Made by a program: the position numbers and the translations under genes | Shown here: piece by piece, positions 39,547-51,065 of the stretch | Layout of the letters: each line of letters starts with the position of its first letter | Numbering within the stretch: position 1 is the stretch's first letter | Assembly: GCA_001600095.1 (NCBI GenBank) | Contig: BCIX01000001.1 | Location: 1,798,001 to 1,862,000 of the forward strand | Reading direction: 5' to 3' | Length of the DNA stretch: 64,000 nt | Origin: Bullera alba | Taxonomy: Eukaryota; Basidiomycota; Tremellomycetes; Tremellales; Bulleraceae | Notes under the pieces: generated by a model | Told to the model about the DNA's origin: nothing | Databases searched by the model: none | Seen by the model: only the letters and a program-made list of their open reading frames with translations

Positions 39547-41297
39547 CTACTTCTTCCTCTTTGACCCATGCGTAGCCGGCGACGAGACAGGGTCTGTGGC
39601 CTGCTTGGACCTCTTGTTGCTCTTCGGCTCCACCGCCATGCTCTTCCTCTTTGGACCTCGTTTCTTAGGTTCGGGAGTTGCCTCCAGCTCTGGCTCAGGC
39701 ACCACCTCGGGCGTTGGTTCCACCTCCGCAACCTCTCTGACGATCTCCTGCCCTTCATACCATCCTCCGTGAACAGCCTCTGCCCATCCTTCGACCTCCT
39801 CAACGCCTTCTGCCCCGAGATCCGCTTCTCCGCCGTACCACGCCGACGCCTCTTCGTTCCACATGTATCGATGGCGCAACAACGCTTCAATCTGCTTATA
39901 CTCCTGCACAGAGCTGTAAGGTATTTTCGTCTCTGGGTGTCGATATCGAGCGGGCAGGCCGGAGAATGGGCTAATGAGAGGTCGACGATCTGAAAGTCAG
40001 CTCAGGGCTCGGACTTGGGACTCACTGATGGGCCGATTGCGGTGAGGAATGTATTGTACTTTGTCCCACTCTACATGGTCTCCAAGGATGAGTTGCAGCT
40101 CAGCAGCTAGACCACCGGGGACTTGAGAGAGGATGAGGTAGTTTCGGGTGTATTGCTGCAGCGCCGCTTCAGTTGGTAACGAAGGATTTGGATCGGGTGG
40201 ATTGACCGCATCGCTTGAGGCGTTGGGTGTGGCCTCAATGTGAGCAGGTGTCGGCGCGGCAGTCATAGGGACCTCTGCTGGAAGTCTAGATGGACCAGCC
40301 TCGGCATTGCTTGGCTGGGTGTCGATTACCGGTGGAAGGGCCGTTGCCGGGGCAGCAGGCGTATCCCGTGCTTCACCTTGCTGGACCTGCTCAGTCATGC
40401 CCGGCGTTGTGCTATCTTGTGCCGCAGGTTCCACCTCCTCGACCAATCTCCCCACGGTCCTGCTGACCCAAGTCCACCTCGGGCCTCTGACACGCTTTCT
40501 TCCCACCCGCCTGAGCTCTCGCCTCTGCTCTTCGCGCTTCAGCCAGTCGCGCAGAGACTCCTTGTTCCTTTCCTCCTCTTCCAGCGCTGCGGCAATGAGC
40601 TCATCCTGAGTCATTTTGCGACCACCTCTCGGTTCGCCGCCGTGATGTTGCGCTTTCCGGCCTTTACGTCCCGAGTCGGCTTTGGCTTGCTCCTTTTCCA
40701 AGATTGCCTGCTCGGTCTTGAGAGTGGACGCACGGAGAGTCGATCGGATAGCTTCGGAGCGGTTCTGGCGCTTGGCGTCCCGTCTTTGCTTTCGCATTGT
40801 CAGGAGTAGAGTCGAAGGTGCCATTGTGCTTGGGTCGATGGATGGGTCTAGCAACTCCATACCACTGGTAGAGATCGAGGCCGCTTGGCTGGGTCCGCTA
40901 GGAAATTGCACCTTTTTCGGCTTGACAAGGGGGTTGTAGCCAGCTTTGCTCTTGCCCTTGGCCTTGCGCCGTTCTTCTCGACGGATCCGTCGTTCTTCTT
41001 CGTCCTCGTCGGCCTCAACCTCGTCGTCGGTATCGGCAAAATCGTCGAGATACACATCGCGGATGTCCTCTGGGGGTCGCATCAGTGAGGTCTTCGTGCA
41101 TGCGGCGAGAGCTACTCACGCGGCGCCGCAAACTCCTCATCGTCCTCCTCCTCTTTGAACATCTCGTCGTCATCTTGCTGATGTGCTTTCTCAAGCAGCT
41201 CCCGCATACTGCATGTCAGCTATGTCAATTTACCTCAGACGTACCGGTTGCCCGCAGTGGCTCGCTTCGACCTGCTCAGCGCGACAGTCTCGGACAT
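39547..41297 (-). CDS. VPS72: SWR1 complex subunit Vps72/YL1
   Basis: Histone H2A.Z-binding subunit of the SWR1 remodeller. About 520 residues, four or five exons. The YL1 N-terminal domain starts MSETVALSRSKRATAGNRM, followed by the acidic stretch EEEDDEEFAA and DVYLDDFADTDDEVEADEDE, which contacts H2A.Z-H2B in the family, then a long basic coiled part (RKQRRDAKRQ, KREEQRRELRRVGRKRVRG). The YL1 C-terminal domain is coded after an intron near 40000: PLISPFSGLPARYRHPETKI and SVQEYKQIEALLRHRYMW. Beyond it is a tail, acidic then Lys/Arg-rich (PKKRGPKRKS, KRSK, GSKRKK), which probably holds a nuclear localisation signal. Confidence 0.92.
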
Positions 41298-41830
41298 GAT
41301 GCTAGCTGGACGAGGACTGGCGGATTTTTGGAGATGTCGCTGGTCGTGATCGTCTACAGCTTCACCGTGGATGAGATCCTCGGATCTTGAAAAGTGGAGG
41401 GATATCAAATCTCGAACGATTTCTGCAAGGATCGCACGGGCCTCTGGCGAGTTGCTCTCTGTGCTGTTCAGAGCTGTCCAGACACCATCCTCGTCCTCAT
41501 CATGTCTGGCAGTGTGATCTGGCGACCGTCAACATGGAGACCCCGGTGGGATGTTCCGGTGCCACATCCCTCAACTCGGCATTTCGGTGTTAGCGTTCGA
41601 TTCCCCCCTAACCAGGTGGAGGTTTCCTGCGATTTTTTGACCGCACCTAAATCCCCCTCCTCCCCCCCGCCACCTCTCCACCTGCATCTCAACCTCCCCT
41701 TCCTATACTCCCTCTCCCCTTTCCAAATCTCTCAGCTACGTGAGATTCTGCAGAGGAATCCGTTGAGCCAACTCAACAACAACTACAACAGCCTCTGGCA
41801 GGAATACAACAAGAAAAGAATCAGTCAAAA
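41298..41830. promoter_or_regulatory. Divergent promoter, VPS72 and EFT1
   Basis: 533 nt. The EFT1 side has a strong pyrimidine tract at about 41650-41729, almost only C and T, followed by an A-rich leader (CAACAACAACTACAAC) up to the ATG, as in very highly expressed fungal genes. An open frame runs through but is not coding. Confidence 0.55.
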
Positions 41831-44800
41831 TGGTGAGCAGGAACGCGAGCTGTGGCAAGGGTCCGTGGCAATTGCTAATCACGTCTTGTTCTTAGGTCAA
41901 GTGAGTCTAGGTCTTCTCTGCTTGCGCTGGGGGGTCGCTGGGAGTCTGCTCGAGACGCGGCAACGGATTGGAGCGAGCACGGCGCGAGACGAGTGGCAAA
42001 ATCCCGTCAACATGCGCAAATCCACCTACAAACTCCATTTTTCGACACACAGCGCTCCGGACTTCACTCCTTGATGCTCCCAAGACATCCACTTTCATGG
42101 CTGACCTTCTTCTAGCTTTACAGTAGATGAGATTAGGGGGCTAATGGTGAGCGAATCTCATCCACCGTGAAGCTATTATTATCAGGGCCAAATTTACCAA
42201 ATTACCAGGACAAACCCACCAACATCCGAAACATGTCGGTCATTGCCCACGTCGACCACGGAAAGTCCACCCTTACCGACTCGCTCGTCTCCAAGGCTGG
42301 TATCATTGCCGGTGCCAAGGCTGGAGAGATGCGATTCACCGACACGAGGTGCGCGAGCCTCAAAAGTTGCGTCGTGGAAAATGGCTGACCTCTGGCCAGA
42401 CAAGACGAAATCGACCGAGGAATCACTATCAAGTCGACCGCCATCTCGATGTACTTCCCCCTCGGTGAGGAGGATGTTGCCGACATCAAGCAGAAGACCG
42501 ACGGTGGAGAGTTCTTGATCAACTTGATCGACTCGCCAGGTCACGTCGACTTCTCGTCCGAGGTTACCGCCGCTCTTCGAGTCACCGACGGTGCCCTTGT
42601 CGTTGTCGACTGTGTTGAGGGTGTCTGTGTCCAGACCGAGACTGTCTTGAGACAGTCCCTCGCCGAGCGAGTCAAGCCAGTCCTTGTCATCAACAAAGTC
42701 GACCGAGCTCTCCTCGAGTTGCAGGTTGAGAAGGAGGACCTGTACCAGTCGTTCTGCCGAACCATCGAGTCAGTCAACGTCATCGTCTCCACCTACAACG
42801 ACCCAGTCCTCGGTGACGTCCAGGTTTACCCCGAGCAGGGAACAGTGGCTTTCGGTTCCGGTCTCCACGGTTGGGCCTTCTCCCTCCGAAACTTCGCCGG
42901 CCGATACTCCAAGAAGTTCGGTGTCGACAAGTCCAAGCTCATGCCAAAACTCTGGGGAGACAACTACTTCAACCCAAAGACCAAGAAGTGGACCAAGTCC
43001 GCCGACGGTGGTGCCGAGCGAGCCTTCAACATGTTCGTCCTCGACCCAATCTTCCGAATCTTCGACCACATCATGAACTTCAAAAAGGACGACATCCCCA
43101 AACTCCTCGAGAAGCTCGAGATCAAGCTGATCGGTGACGAGCGAGACCTCGAGGGCAAGCCATTGCTCAAGGTCGTCATGAAGAAGTTCTTGCCCGCCGG
43201 TGACGCCCTGCTCGAGATGATTGTCATCAACCTGCCATCGCCGGTTACCGCCCAGCGATACCGAGTTGAGACCCTGTACGAGGGACCCATGGACGACGAG
43301 TCCGCCATTGCCATCCGAGACTGTGACGCCAAGGGACCTCTGATGGTCTACGTCTCCAAGATGGTGCCCACTTCCGACAAGGGTCGATTCTACGCTTTCG
43401 GTCGAGTCTTCTCCGGTACCGTCTCTTCCGGACCAAAGGTCCGAATCCAGGGCCCCAACTTCGTCCCAGGAAAGAAGGAGGACTCTGTCATCAAGTCGAT
43501 CCAGCGAACCGTTCTCATGATGGGACGATCCGTCGACGCTATCGAGGACTGCCCTGCCGGTAACATTGTTGGTTTGGTCGGTGTTGACCAGTTCTTGCTC
43601 AAGTCTGGTACCCTCACCACCTCCGAGACCGCCCACAACATGAAGGTCATGAAGTTCTCCGTCTCCCCCGTCGTGCAGGTCGCTGTCGAGTGCAAGAACG
43701 CTTCGGACTTGCCAAAGCTCGTCGAAGGTCTCAAGCGACTGTCCAAGTCTGACCCATGTGTCAAGACGATGATCAACGAGAACGGTGAAATCATCATTGC
43801 CGGTGCCGGTGAGCTGCATTTGGAAATCTGCCTGAACGATCTCGAGCACGAGCACGCCGGTGTCCCACTCAGGAAATCCGACCCAGTCGTCGGTTACAGA
43901 GAGACCGTCACCGCCGAGTCTTCCATGATCGCCCTGTCCAAGTCGCAGAACAAGCACAACAGACTTTACGTCAAGGCTGAGCCTCTTGGTGACGAGCTCA
44001 CCGCCGACATCGAGGAGGGCCGAGTCGCTCCACGAGACGACCCCAAGATCCGAGCCCGATACCTCGCCGACACGTACGGTTGGGACGTCACCGACGCCAG
44101 GCGAATCTGGACTTTTGGCCCAGACACAACCGGACCAAACTTGTTCTTGGATGGATCCAAGGGTGTGCAGTACATGAACGAAATCAAGGATTCCGTCGTC
44201 GCTGCCTTCCAGTGGGCTACCAAGGAGGGTGGTCTTGCCGACGAGCCAATGCGAGGTATCCGATTCAACATCCTCGACTGTACTGTGAGTAGTCATCTAC
44301 TAAAGACTGTTATAACCTGTCTGACGTCTGTACTAGCTCCACGCCGATGCCATCCACCGAGGTGGTGGCCAGATCATCCCAACTGCCCGACGAGTCTGCT
44401 ACGCCGCTCAGCTGCTCGCCAAGCCAACTCTCCAGGAGCCCATGTTCTTGGTTGAGATTGCTGTCCCAGAGTCTGCTCAGGGTGGTGTCTACTCGTGTCT
44501 GAACGTCCGACGAGGACAGGTCTTCTCGTCAGAGCAGAGAATCGGTACCCCAATGTACACCATGAAGGGTGAGTCATAGCAGTACTGCATAGGACATCGC
44601 TAATCCGTCGCAGCATACCTGCCCGTCTCCGAGTCGTTCGGTTTCAACGCCGATCTCCGAGCCGCCACTGGTGGACAGGCCTTCCCTCAGGCCGTCTTCG
44701 ACCACTGGGAGTCTTTGAACGGTGACGCCACCGACGCCACCAGCAAGGTCAACGCCCTATGCTCGACCATCAGGACGAGAAAGGGATTGAAGCCAGATGT

Positions 44801-44834
44801 CCCAGGTTACGACCACTACTACGACAAGCTCTAG
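41831..44834 (+). CDS. EFT1: Translation elongation factor 2
   Basis: GTPase that moves the ribosome along mRNA; its conserved histidine becomes diphthamide. Coding exons begin 41831-41833 (ATG alone), 41896-41900 (GTCAA), 42116-42146 and 42209 on; together they read [13 protein letters not shown] then [20 protein letters not shown]. Further introns: 42349-42399 and two near 44285 and 44570. The total is about 839 residues, the usual length. G1 is [10 protein letters not shown]3 is DSPGHVDF, G4 is INKVD. The diphthamide loop ([15 protein letters not shown]) follows the intron at 44336 and the protein ends YDHYYDKL. Codon use is strongly biased (CGA for Arg, GAG, AAG, GTC), fitting very high expression. 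Confidence 0.97.
41896..41900 (+). other. EFT1: 5-nt coding microexon of EFT1
   Basis: GTCAA, flanked by TTAG before and GTGAGT after. It supplies Val-2 and the first two bases of Asn-3. Only its inclusion gives the universal MVNFTVDEIR start. Confidence 0.85.
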
Positions 44835-45173
44835 ACGTAGGAGTAGTGTTAGGGTATTTTTTTGTTCATGCATCTGTGATCAAAACTGTGCGGACGAGTG
44901 ATTCGGCCAGTGCTCTGCCGCCATCTTTCGTATCGCACGAGAGGAAAGTAGGCCAGTATACATCTTGAAAGCTCCTTATAATGAGGCAGACACTATCTCG
45001 AGTTGCCAATCGACGACCACGTGACCTGCTCACAGCTGATCGATCTCGATGACGGAGATCGTAATTTGATTCCGCCTTGTTTCTACTCGAATCCGACTTT
45101 TTGACTGCCGATCACTCACTGTACATCGAGAGAGTCGATCGATATCTTGTGTATCTACTCGTAAAACATCGTC
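44835..45173 (+). other. EFT1 3' flank and HIS4 promoter
   Basis: 339 nt. A T7 run lies 23 nt after the EFT1 stop (44857-44863). No perfect Gcn4 site (TGACTCA) is seen before HIS4. Confidence 0.4.
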
Positions 45174-47767
45174 ATGTCGACACCGCACTTCCTACCACTG
45201 CTGGACCCGACAGCTGCGTCTCTGATACCCTCGTTGGCGCTTCTCGGCCCGGTCCTCATCCCAGAATCGCTTCTCAATGCCGTTTTGCCAAGCCTGCCTC
45301 CAACCGCGAGCTATTTCGTCGAGGCCACGGAATACACCGGTGACTTGATATCGCTATTGGATAACGGGGCATCCAAGCTAGTCATCACCCCTTCGCAGCT
45401 GGATAGCTTGAGCGGACAAGTGGACTTGGATCGATTGATCGTCAAGGCCGGAGACCAGGATCTGGAGAATGTCAAAGGATTCGATGCCTCAGTCTTGCTG
45501 GTCACAGATAGTGCGCACACCCCAAAGTTTTTGGGGATCAAGACGTCAGTCTACCTGCATCCCAGTAATCCATCGCCCTCGGACCTTGTCAGCTTGATAC
45601 AGTCAAGTCGTCCATCAACATACGTCCTCCCCACCTCCATTTTGACCACCGGCGCCACTACCTCCACCCACCTCTCCATCGCCGACGCCTTCCTAGCACC
45701 CATCATCTCCGATCGACCTGACGGCCTCTTCCCGACCATTGTATCGTCATACGACCACTCGACCAAGCCCCTCGGACTGGTCTACTCGTCCAAGGAGAGT
45801 ATCTCCGAGGCCATCAAGACGGGCAAAGGGGTATATCAATCCCGTAAACACGGCCTATGGCGAAAAGGCGAGACGAGCGGTTCCGTCCAGGAAGTGACGA
45901 GCATTCGAGCCGACTGTGATACCGATGCTCTCCTCTTCGAGGTGGTCCAGCACGGTTCTGGGTTCTGCCACCTCCCCCAGCCCACATGTTTCGGTACCAC
46001 CGCCGGAATGGCCAAACTGGAAGACACGCTAAAGTCGAGGTATCAATCCGCCCCAGAAGGCAGCTACACCAAGCGACTATTCAGCGACGAGAAGCTCCTT
46101 CGAAGCAAGATCATGGAGGAGGCGGAGGAGTTGTGCGATGCAAAGACGAAACAGGAGGTCGCGTTCGAGGCTGCCGATTTGGTCTACTTCGCCATGGCTC
46201 GGTGCATCTCACAAGGCGTGTCGTGGAGAGATGTCGAGGCAGCTTTGGACAAGAAGAGCTTGAAGGTTACGAGGAGGAAAGGAGATGCCAAGCCGAAATG
46301 GGAGGAGAAGATCGGTGGTCAAGCCATCAAACCCGATTCCAAGCCCAGCGAGCCAGTCCCCAAATCCTTCCCCGAGTCCACCACCGCCGATGCTCCGATC
46401 AAGTGCAGGACAACGACATACTCGAATCTCAGCAAAGAGGAAAAGGCCAAGTTGCTTCTCCGACCGGTTCTCAACTCTGGCGCGATGATCGAAAAGGTCA
46501 AGCCTATCGTCGAGAGGGTGAGGCAGGAAGGTGACGCCGGTCTCAAAGCCATGACCAAGCAGTTCGACAAAGCCGACCTGTCGTCGAATGTGTCGAGACC
46601 GCCCTTTGCCACGCCAGTGGAGGATGTTCTGCCGAAAGAGGTCCGAGAGGCTATCGATGTTGCATACGCCAACGTCAAGGCCTTCCACGAGGGTCAGGCT
46701 GAAAAGTCCGCTCTTACGGTCACGACAATGCCAGGTGTCGTCTGCTCGCGATTCGTGAGACCTATCGCCCGAGTCGGTATCTATGTCCCCGGAGGAACCG
46801 CCATTCTGCCCTCCACCGCCATCATGCTCGGTGTCCCTGCTCAAGTCGCTGGATGCAAGGAGATCGTCCTGGCGACCCCTCCTCGACCAGATGGCTCGAT
46901 CTCGCCAGAAGTGCTTTACGTTGCCAAGCTGGTTGGCGTAACGTGTATCCTCAAAGCGGGTGGTGCTCAAGCTGTCGGTGCCATGGCTTACGGTACCTCC
47001 GAGTGCCCCAAGGTCGATAAGATCCTCGGTCCCGGTAACCAATGGGTCACTGCGGCCAAGATGCTCGTACAGAATGATACCAACGCTCTGGTGTCCATCG
47101 ACATGCCTGCTGGACCTTCGGAAGTCCTCGTGAGTAAACTGTGAATTTCGCTGTTATCCGTGCTGAATTTCCCTAGGTCATTGCGGACCACACTGCCAAT
47201 GCCGTCTTTGTCGCCTCGGATCTGCTGTCACAGGCAGAGCACGGAACGGATTCTCAAGTCGTCCTCGTCGCCGTCGACCTCAGCGACGCCCTACTTGCCG
47301 AGATCGAGTCGGAGATCGACAAACAGGCTCGAGCTCTTCCTCGAGTCGATATCGCTCGGGAAGCGATCAAGAAGTCTCTCATCATCAAGGTCGACACTTT
47401 GGCAGAAGGTGTCGATTACTCGAACGAGTATGCGCCCGAGCACTTGATCCTCCACCTCGAAAACGCCAGCAAGACGGTCGACATGATCGAAAACGCAGGC
47501 AGTATCTTTGTCGGACCATACTCGCCCGAGAGCTGTGGTGACTATGCGTCGGGCACGAACCACACCCTGCCGACAAACGGTTTCGCCAGGCAGTTCTCTG
47601 GGGTCAATACGTTGTCATTCCAGAAACACATTACGTCGCAGGAGCTTACGGCGGATGGATTGAGGAACTTGGGCCCAACGGTGGTGACCCTGGCGGAGAG
47701 AGAAGGTCTGGAGGCGCACGCCAATGCGGTTAGAGTTAGACTTGCAGTCTTGAACAAGACTGCTTAA
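45174..47767 (+). CDS. HIS4: Trifunctional histidine biosynthesis protein
   Basis: Carries steps 2, 3 and the last two oxidations of histidine synthesis in one chain of about 848 residues, with one intron near 47130-47176. Residues 1 to about 190 form the fungal N-terminal region. The phosphoribosyl-AMP cyclohydrolase part follows: GLWRKGETSGSVQEVTSIRA, DCDTDALLFEVVQHGSGFCH. Then the phosphoribosyl-ATP pyrophosphohydrolase: KIMEEAEELCDAKTKQEVAF, EAADLVYFAMA. Histidinol dehydrogenase starts near residue 410 with GGTAILPSTAIMLGVPAQVA, KILGPGNQWVTAAKMLV, SIDMPAGPSEVLV and EYAPEHL, ending in the HTLPTNGFAR region. All three parts look complete. The start at 45174 is MSTPHFLPLLDP. Confidence 0.96.
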
Positions 47768-47931
47768 AAGATGCACGACTTGTCATTCTCTCTGCCTTCC
47801 AGGATACGAGTTGCTGCTCCATACTGTCTCGTCGCAATTGACCAGAACTGCCAGACTGCTGCATGCATCTAAGTCTCTGCTCGCTACAACTCCATAGCCT
47901 TAGCCTCGGACAAGAACTTGTGCAGTCAGAT

Positions 47932-47947
47932 CCAATCGGCCAATCGG
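47932..47947 (+). repeat. Perfect tandem CCAATCGG repeat (two CCAAT boxes)
   Basis: Two adjacent 8-nt copies, each a CCAAT box on the plus strand, immediately before a GATA-type site. Likely binding place of the Hap complex in the DAL2,3,3 promoter. Confidence 0.5.
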
Positions 47948-47949
47948 AA

Positions 47950-47955
47950 CGATAG
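47950..47955 (+). promoter_or_regulatory. GATA-type site (CGATAG)
   Basis: Fits the fungal nitrogen-regulator consensus HGATAR, 211 nt before the DAL2,3,3 ATG and two bases after the CCAAT repeat. Such a hexamer is common by chance; the clustering is what supports it. Confidence 0.35.
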
Positions 47956-48014
47956 CAAAAGGAAACTCCGACGAGATCGGAACTCGCTCCGGACATGCCC
48001 GTCCATTGCCGGCT

Positions 48015-48020
48015 TTATCT
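48015..48020 (-). promoter_or_regulatory. GATA-type site (AGATAA on minus strand)
   Basis: TTATCT on the plus strand, the strong HGATAR form AGATAA on the other, 146 nt before the DAL2,3,3 ATG. GATA factors such as Gat1 control purine catabolism genes in related fungi. Confidence 0.4.
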
Positions 48021-48165
48021 TGAGCGATGGAGGAGGTCTTATGGCGGAATGATCTCTTGCTCTTGCGTATGTGTTCAGTGTACAAGGACAGCGCTGAGTA
48101 TATCGTCAGTCAGACATCCCAAACATCCCCAAGTCTCGAGCTCTACACGGCAGAATCTCATCGAT

Positions 48166-51010
48166 ATGGAGTGGGAACAACTGAACCTCGACGAGTTTGA
48201 CCAGAAGCTAAGGCCTTTCCTCACCGGTGAGTTCAGTCTCCTCATTAGTAGGCACCGAGCTGACTGTCGCAGAGGTCTCGTCCTCCTCGCTTGGAGGGCA
48301 GGTCATAGGATGCTCCGATGACTTCTTCGCCAGCAGGCACAACCTGATCAAGCCCACAGTACGTCGCGAATCCGCCCTAGAAGCTGACCCGCCCTAGCCG
48401 TCTGTGTCGATGAAAGGGCAATTCGGACCGACCGGAGCGTTGTACGACGCTTGGGAGAGCCGCAGGCACAATCCAGCGTTTGACTGGTGAGTTTCATATC
48501 GGTAGCGAAGCTAATGACCAGGGTGATTATCTTGCTTGCTACGCCTTTGACGCATCTCTCGCATGTCGATATTGATACTTCGCACTTCTCTGGTAACGAA
48601 TGCCCAGAGTCGCAGATCTTCGCTTTGCAGCTGGACCAGACCCCAGCTGCTAACGGCCTTGTTGATGGAAAGTCGGCTAAGAAAGCCTATCCACTCAAGC
48701 TCAGCCCCAACGACCCTCGGTGGCAGGAGATCCTCCCAGTTGTAGCTCTCGGCCCCAACTCGAGGCATATCTTCAAATTGGGCCAGAAAGCCAATAACGG
48801 CACTTGGAGCGCTGTTATGGTCAGAATGATTCCAGACGGTGGAATGGTAAGTACTTTACTTCGCAACTTTGACTGATAAGTAGGCTCGCTTCCGAGCATA
48901 CGGACAGCCAGTAGCTCCCGCCCCTCTGGCTTCGCTACCGGACCCGTCGACCCCGCCTATCAATCTGTTGTCTCCGCTGCTCTCTGCTCGGATTGTGGCC
49001 TGCTCAGATGCCAACTTCTCGCCCCCCGGCAATCTCCTCTTGCCAGGCAGAGGTCACGACATGTCTGATGGCTGGGAGACGAGGCGAAGCCAGGTCGGAA
49101 AGGGCAAATACGCAAAGGGTCAGCCGCTAGAGGGCAAGGAGAGGTGCGAATGGGTGGTCGCTCGGCTAGCTGGTACCGGCGCTATACGATGGGTCGAAGT
49201 CGATACTGCCTTCCATCCAGGGAACTATCCGGTGGTGAGTTTGGTCTAGATGAATGACGCTGATCTCAAGGCCTGCAAAGTCGAGGCAATCCTGTCTGAG
49301 GATGATCTCCCTTCGGAATCAGCTGGCTGGACAACGATTGTTGAAAAGAAACCGCTTGGTTCACACAGGCAACACTGGTTCGATCTGGAGAGACTTGTCT
49401 CCCCTGGCCAGGTCTTCTCGCACGTCAAGCTCACAACGTTCCCAGGTGAGTAAAGCTAGGGCGTCAAGTTCCCCAATTGACACGCCTCAGATGGCGGTCT
49501 GAAGCGACTCAGAGTGTGGGGACACCCACTGGCTCCATCACCTTCGGCACCGCTCTCCTCTGAGCTCATCATCCCGACTCTGCCTCTCACCCCAGAGACG
49601 TTCAAAGCCTTCGGTGAGGTGGTGCAGGGGTTCTCCTTTGGCAGCTCAGCGCCAAAAGGCATTCACGTCACTGTCGCCAACCAAGGCACTGCGGCCAAAT
49701 TCCACCGCATGGTGAACGTCAAGAACTCTTATCAAAGTGGTGCTCTGACTCGAGGCGGAACCTATGTCGCTGTCACGACAGCAAAAAGCAGGATGGACAT
49801 CCGAGCTGGACTCAAGCTGCCGGTCCAAACCCTTGAGCGGTGAGTACATCTCAAGATATCACTGCTGACCTTATCAGTCACCGTCACACGAGTCAAACGT
49901 TCATCCCCATGGGCAGCGACAAAGCTGCAAAAGGCGCTCACATCGTGATTGCCGCTCTGAACGGCAAGGATGATCGTCCGGACATGTCCACAGCTCGAGC
50001 TTTCATTGCGACGTCAGCTCAGGGTGTGAGCTACAACGAGGGTATATGGCACCACTCGTTGATCACCGTCAACGAGCCGATCCAGTACGCCCTCATCGAG
50101 ACACAGATCGGAGACGGCAGTGTTCTCGATTGTGAAAAGTACACCCCGCCCTCACCATACGCCTATCTCCAGATCCCACCATTCGACACTCTAGCCGCTA
50201 CTTCGCCCCCTACGCGACTCGTCAACGGAACAAGTACGCTAGACAAGCTCACTGATCTCTTGCCGTCTCTTCCCAATGGTCTTGGTTCGTCATCACTTAC
50301 CCCCACTTTGATCACGCCAAGCTCCTTTGAGGCATTTGGTAAAATGCTCAAGCCGTATCCCGAAAATCTGGGCCGATCCGACGTGGATATCCAAGTCGCT
50401 CCCGATGGCATGGCTACAAAGTACGCCAGACTCGCAGACGTGGTGTCGACCTACCCAGAATCGGCAAATGCCGTGACGGCGATATCGGTATTCCGAGCCA
50501 CTCCCAAAGTTGGCTTGGAACGAGGCAAGGTGTTTGATATTCGATACATGGAGAGACACCCATACACATCTCAAGCGTTCATCCCCATGGGTAAAGCAGA
50601 GGTGAGCTTTCGCTCCCTACCAGCCTTCGGCGACAAGCTGACGAAGGTCTCAGTGGAGCGAAAAGGGCGAGGAGGCGTTGCCTGAGGGAGGTCAGATGCT
50701 TGTTATCGTAGCACAGAATGGGCCAGATGACAGGCCTGTTGCTTCCACCCTGAAGGCTTTCATTCTTCCATGCGATGTCGGTATCAGCTACAACCCAGGC
50801 GTATGGCGTGAGTAAACATCGCCACATGAGAGAGCTGCACTTGCTGAATGATGTGCAGACCACCCCACGTTGGTACTTGACCAGACGGTAGACCTGGCTT
50901 GTGTGGAGACGCAAGTGTCTACGGGGATCCCAGAGGCAGATGAGCGGGACTGTGAGTTGCTCGAGTGGGAGGGGACAGCGCTTGGTTCGGTGCAGGTGCC
51001 GCTGTTGTAA
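48166..51010 (+). CDS. DAL2,3,3: Allantoicase fused to two ureidoglycolate lyase domains
   Basis: Breaks allantoate to ureidoglycolate and urea, then ureidoglycolate to glyoxylate and urea, in purine catabolism. About 810 residues, eight or nine introns. The two allantoicase repeats run to about residue 400: first [32 protein letters not shown]; second [39 protein letters not shown]. Lyase domain 1 follows: [38 protein letters not shown]. Lyase domain 2: [39 protein letters not shown], ending at VQVPLL. Both copies keep the ERH..SQ.FIPMG and WHH motifs, so neither looks dead. The same triple fusion is known in Cryptococcus neoformans. The start at 48166 ([11 protein letters not shown]) is the first ATG of the exon. 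Upstream CCAAT and GATA sites suggest nitrogen control. Confidence 0.93.
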
Positions 51011-51065
51011 GAACTCTAGTATACATGCAGGATATTAGTGTGCTGGGTATATGCACAGATGACGT

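Larger units (their letters stand above)
47768..48165 (+). promoter_or_regulatory. HIS4 3' flank and DAL2,3,3 promoter
   Basis: 398 nt. Contains the CCAAT tandem repeat and two GATA-type sites listed separately, all between 210 and 346 nt... to 146 nt before the DAL2,3,3 ATG. No gene seen. Confidence 0.5.

Noticed and set aside
41394..42074. 226-codon plus-strand frame before and over the start of EFT1
   Set aside because: It runs through the pyrimidine tract and the EFT1 leader introns; the EF2 start requires the other reading.
42770..44296. 508-codon open frame on the minus strand inside EFT1
   Set aside because: An antisense by-product of the extreme codon bias of EF2; composition is Asp/Val/Gly/Ser-rich with no domain, and it crosses the sense gene entirely.
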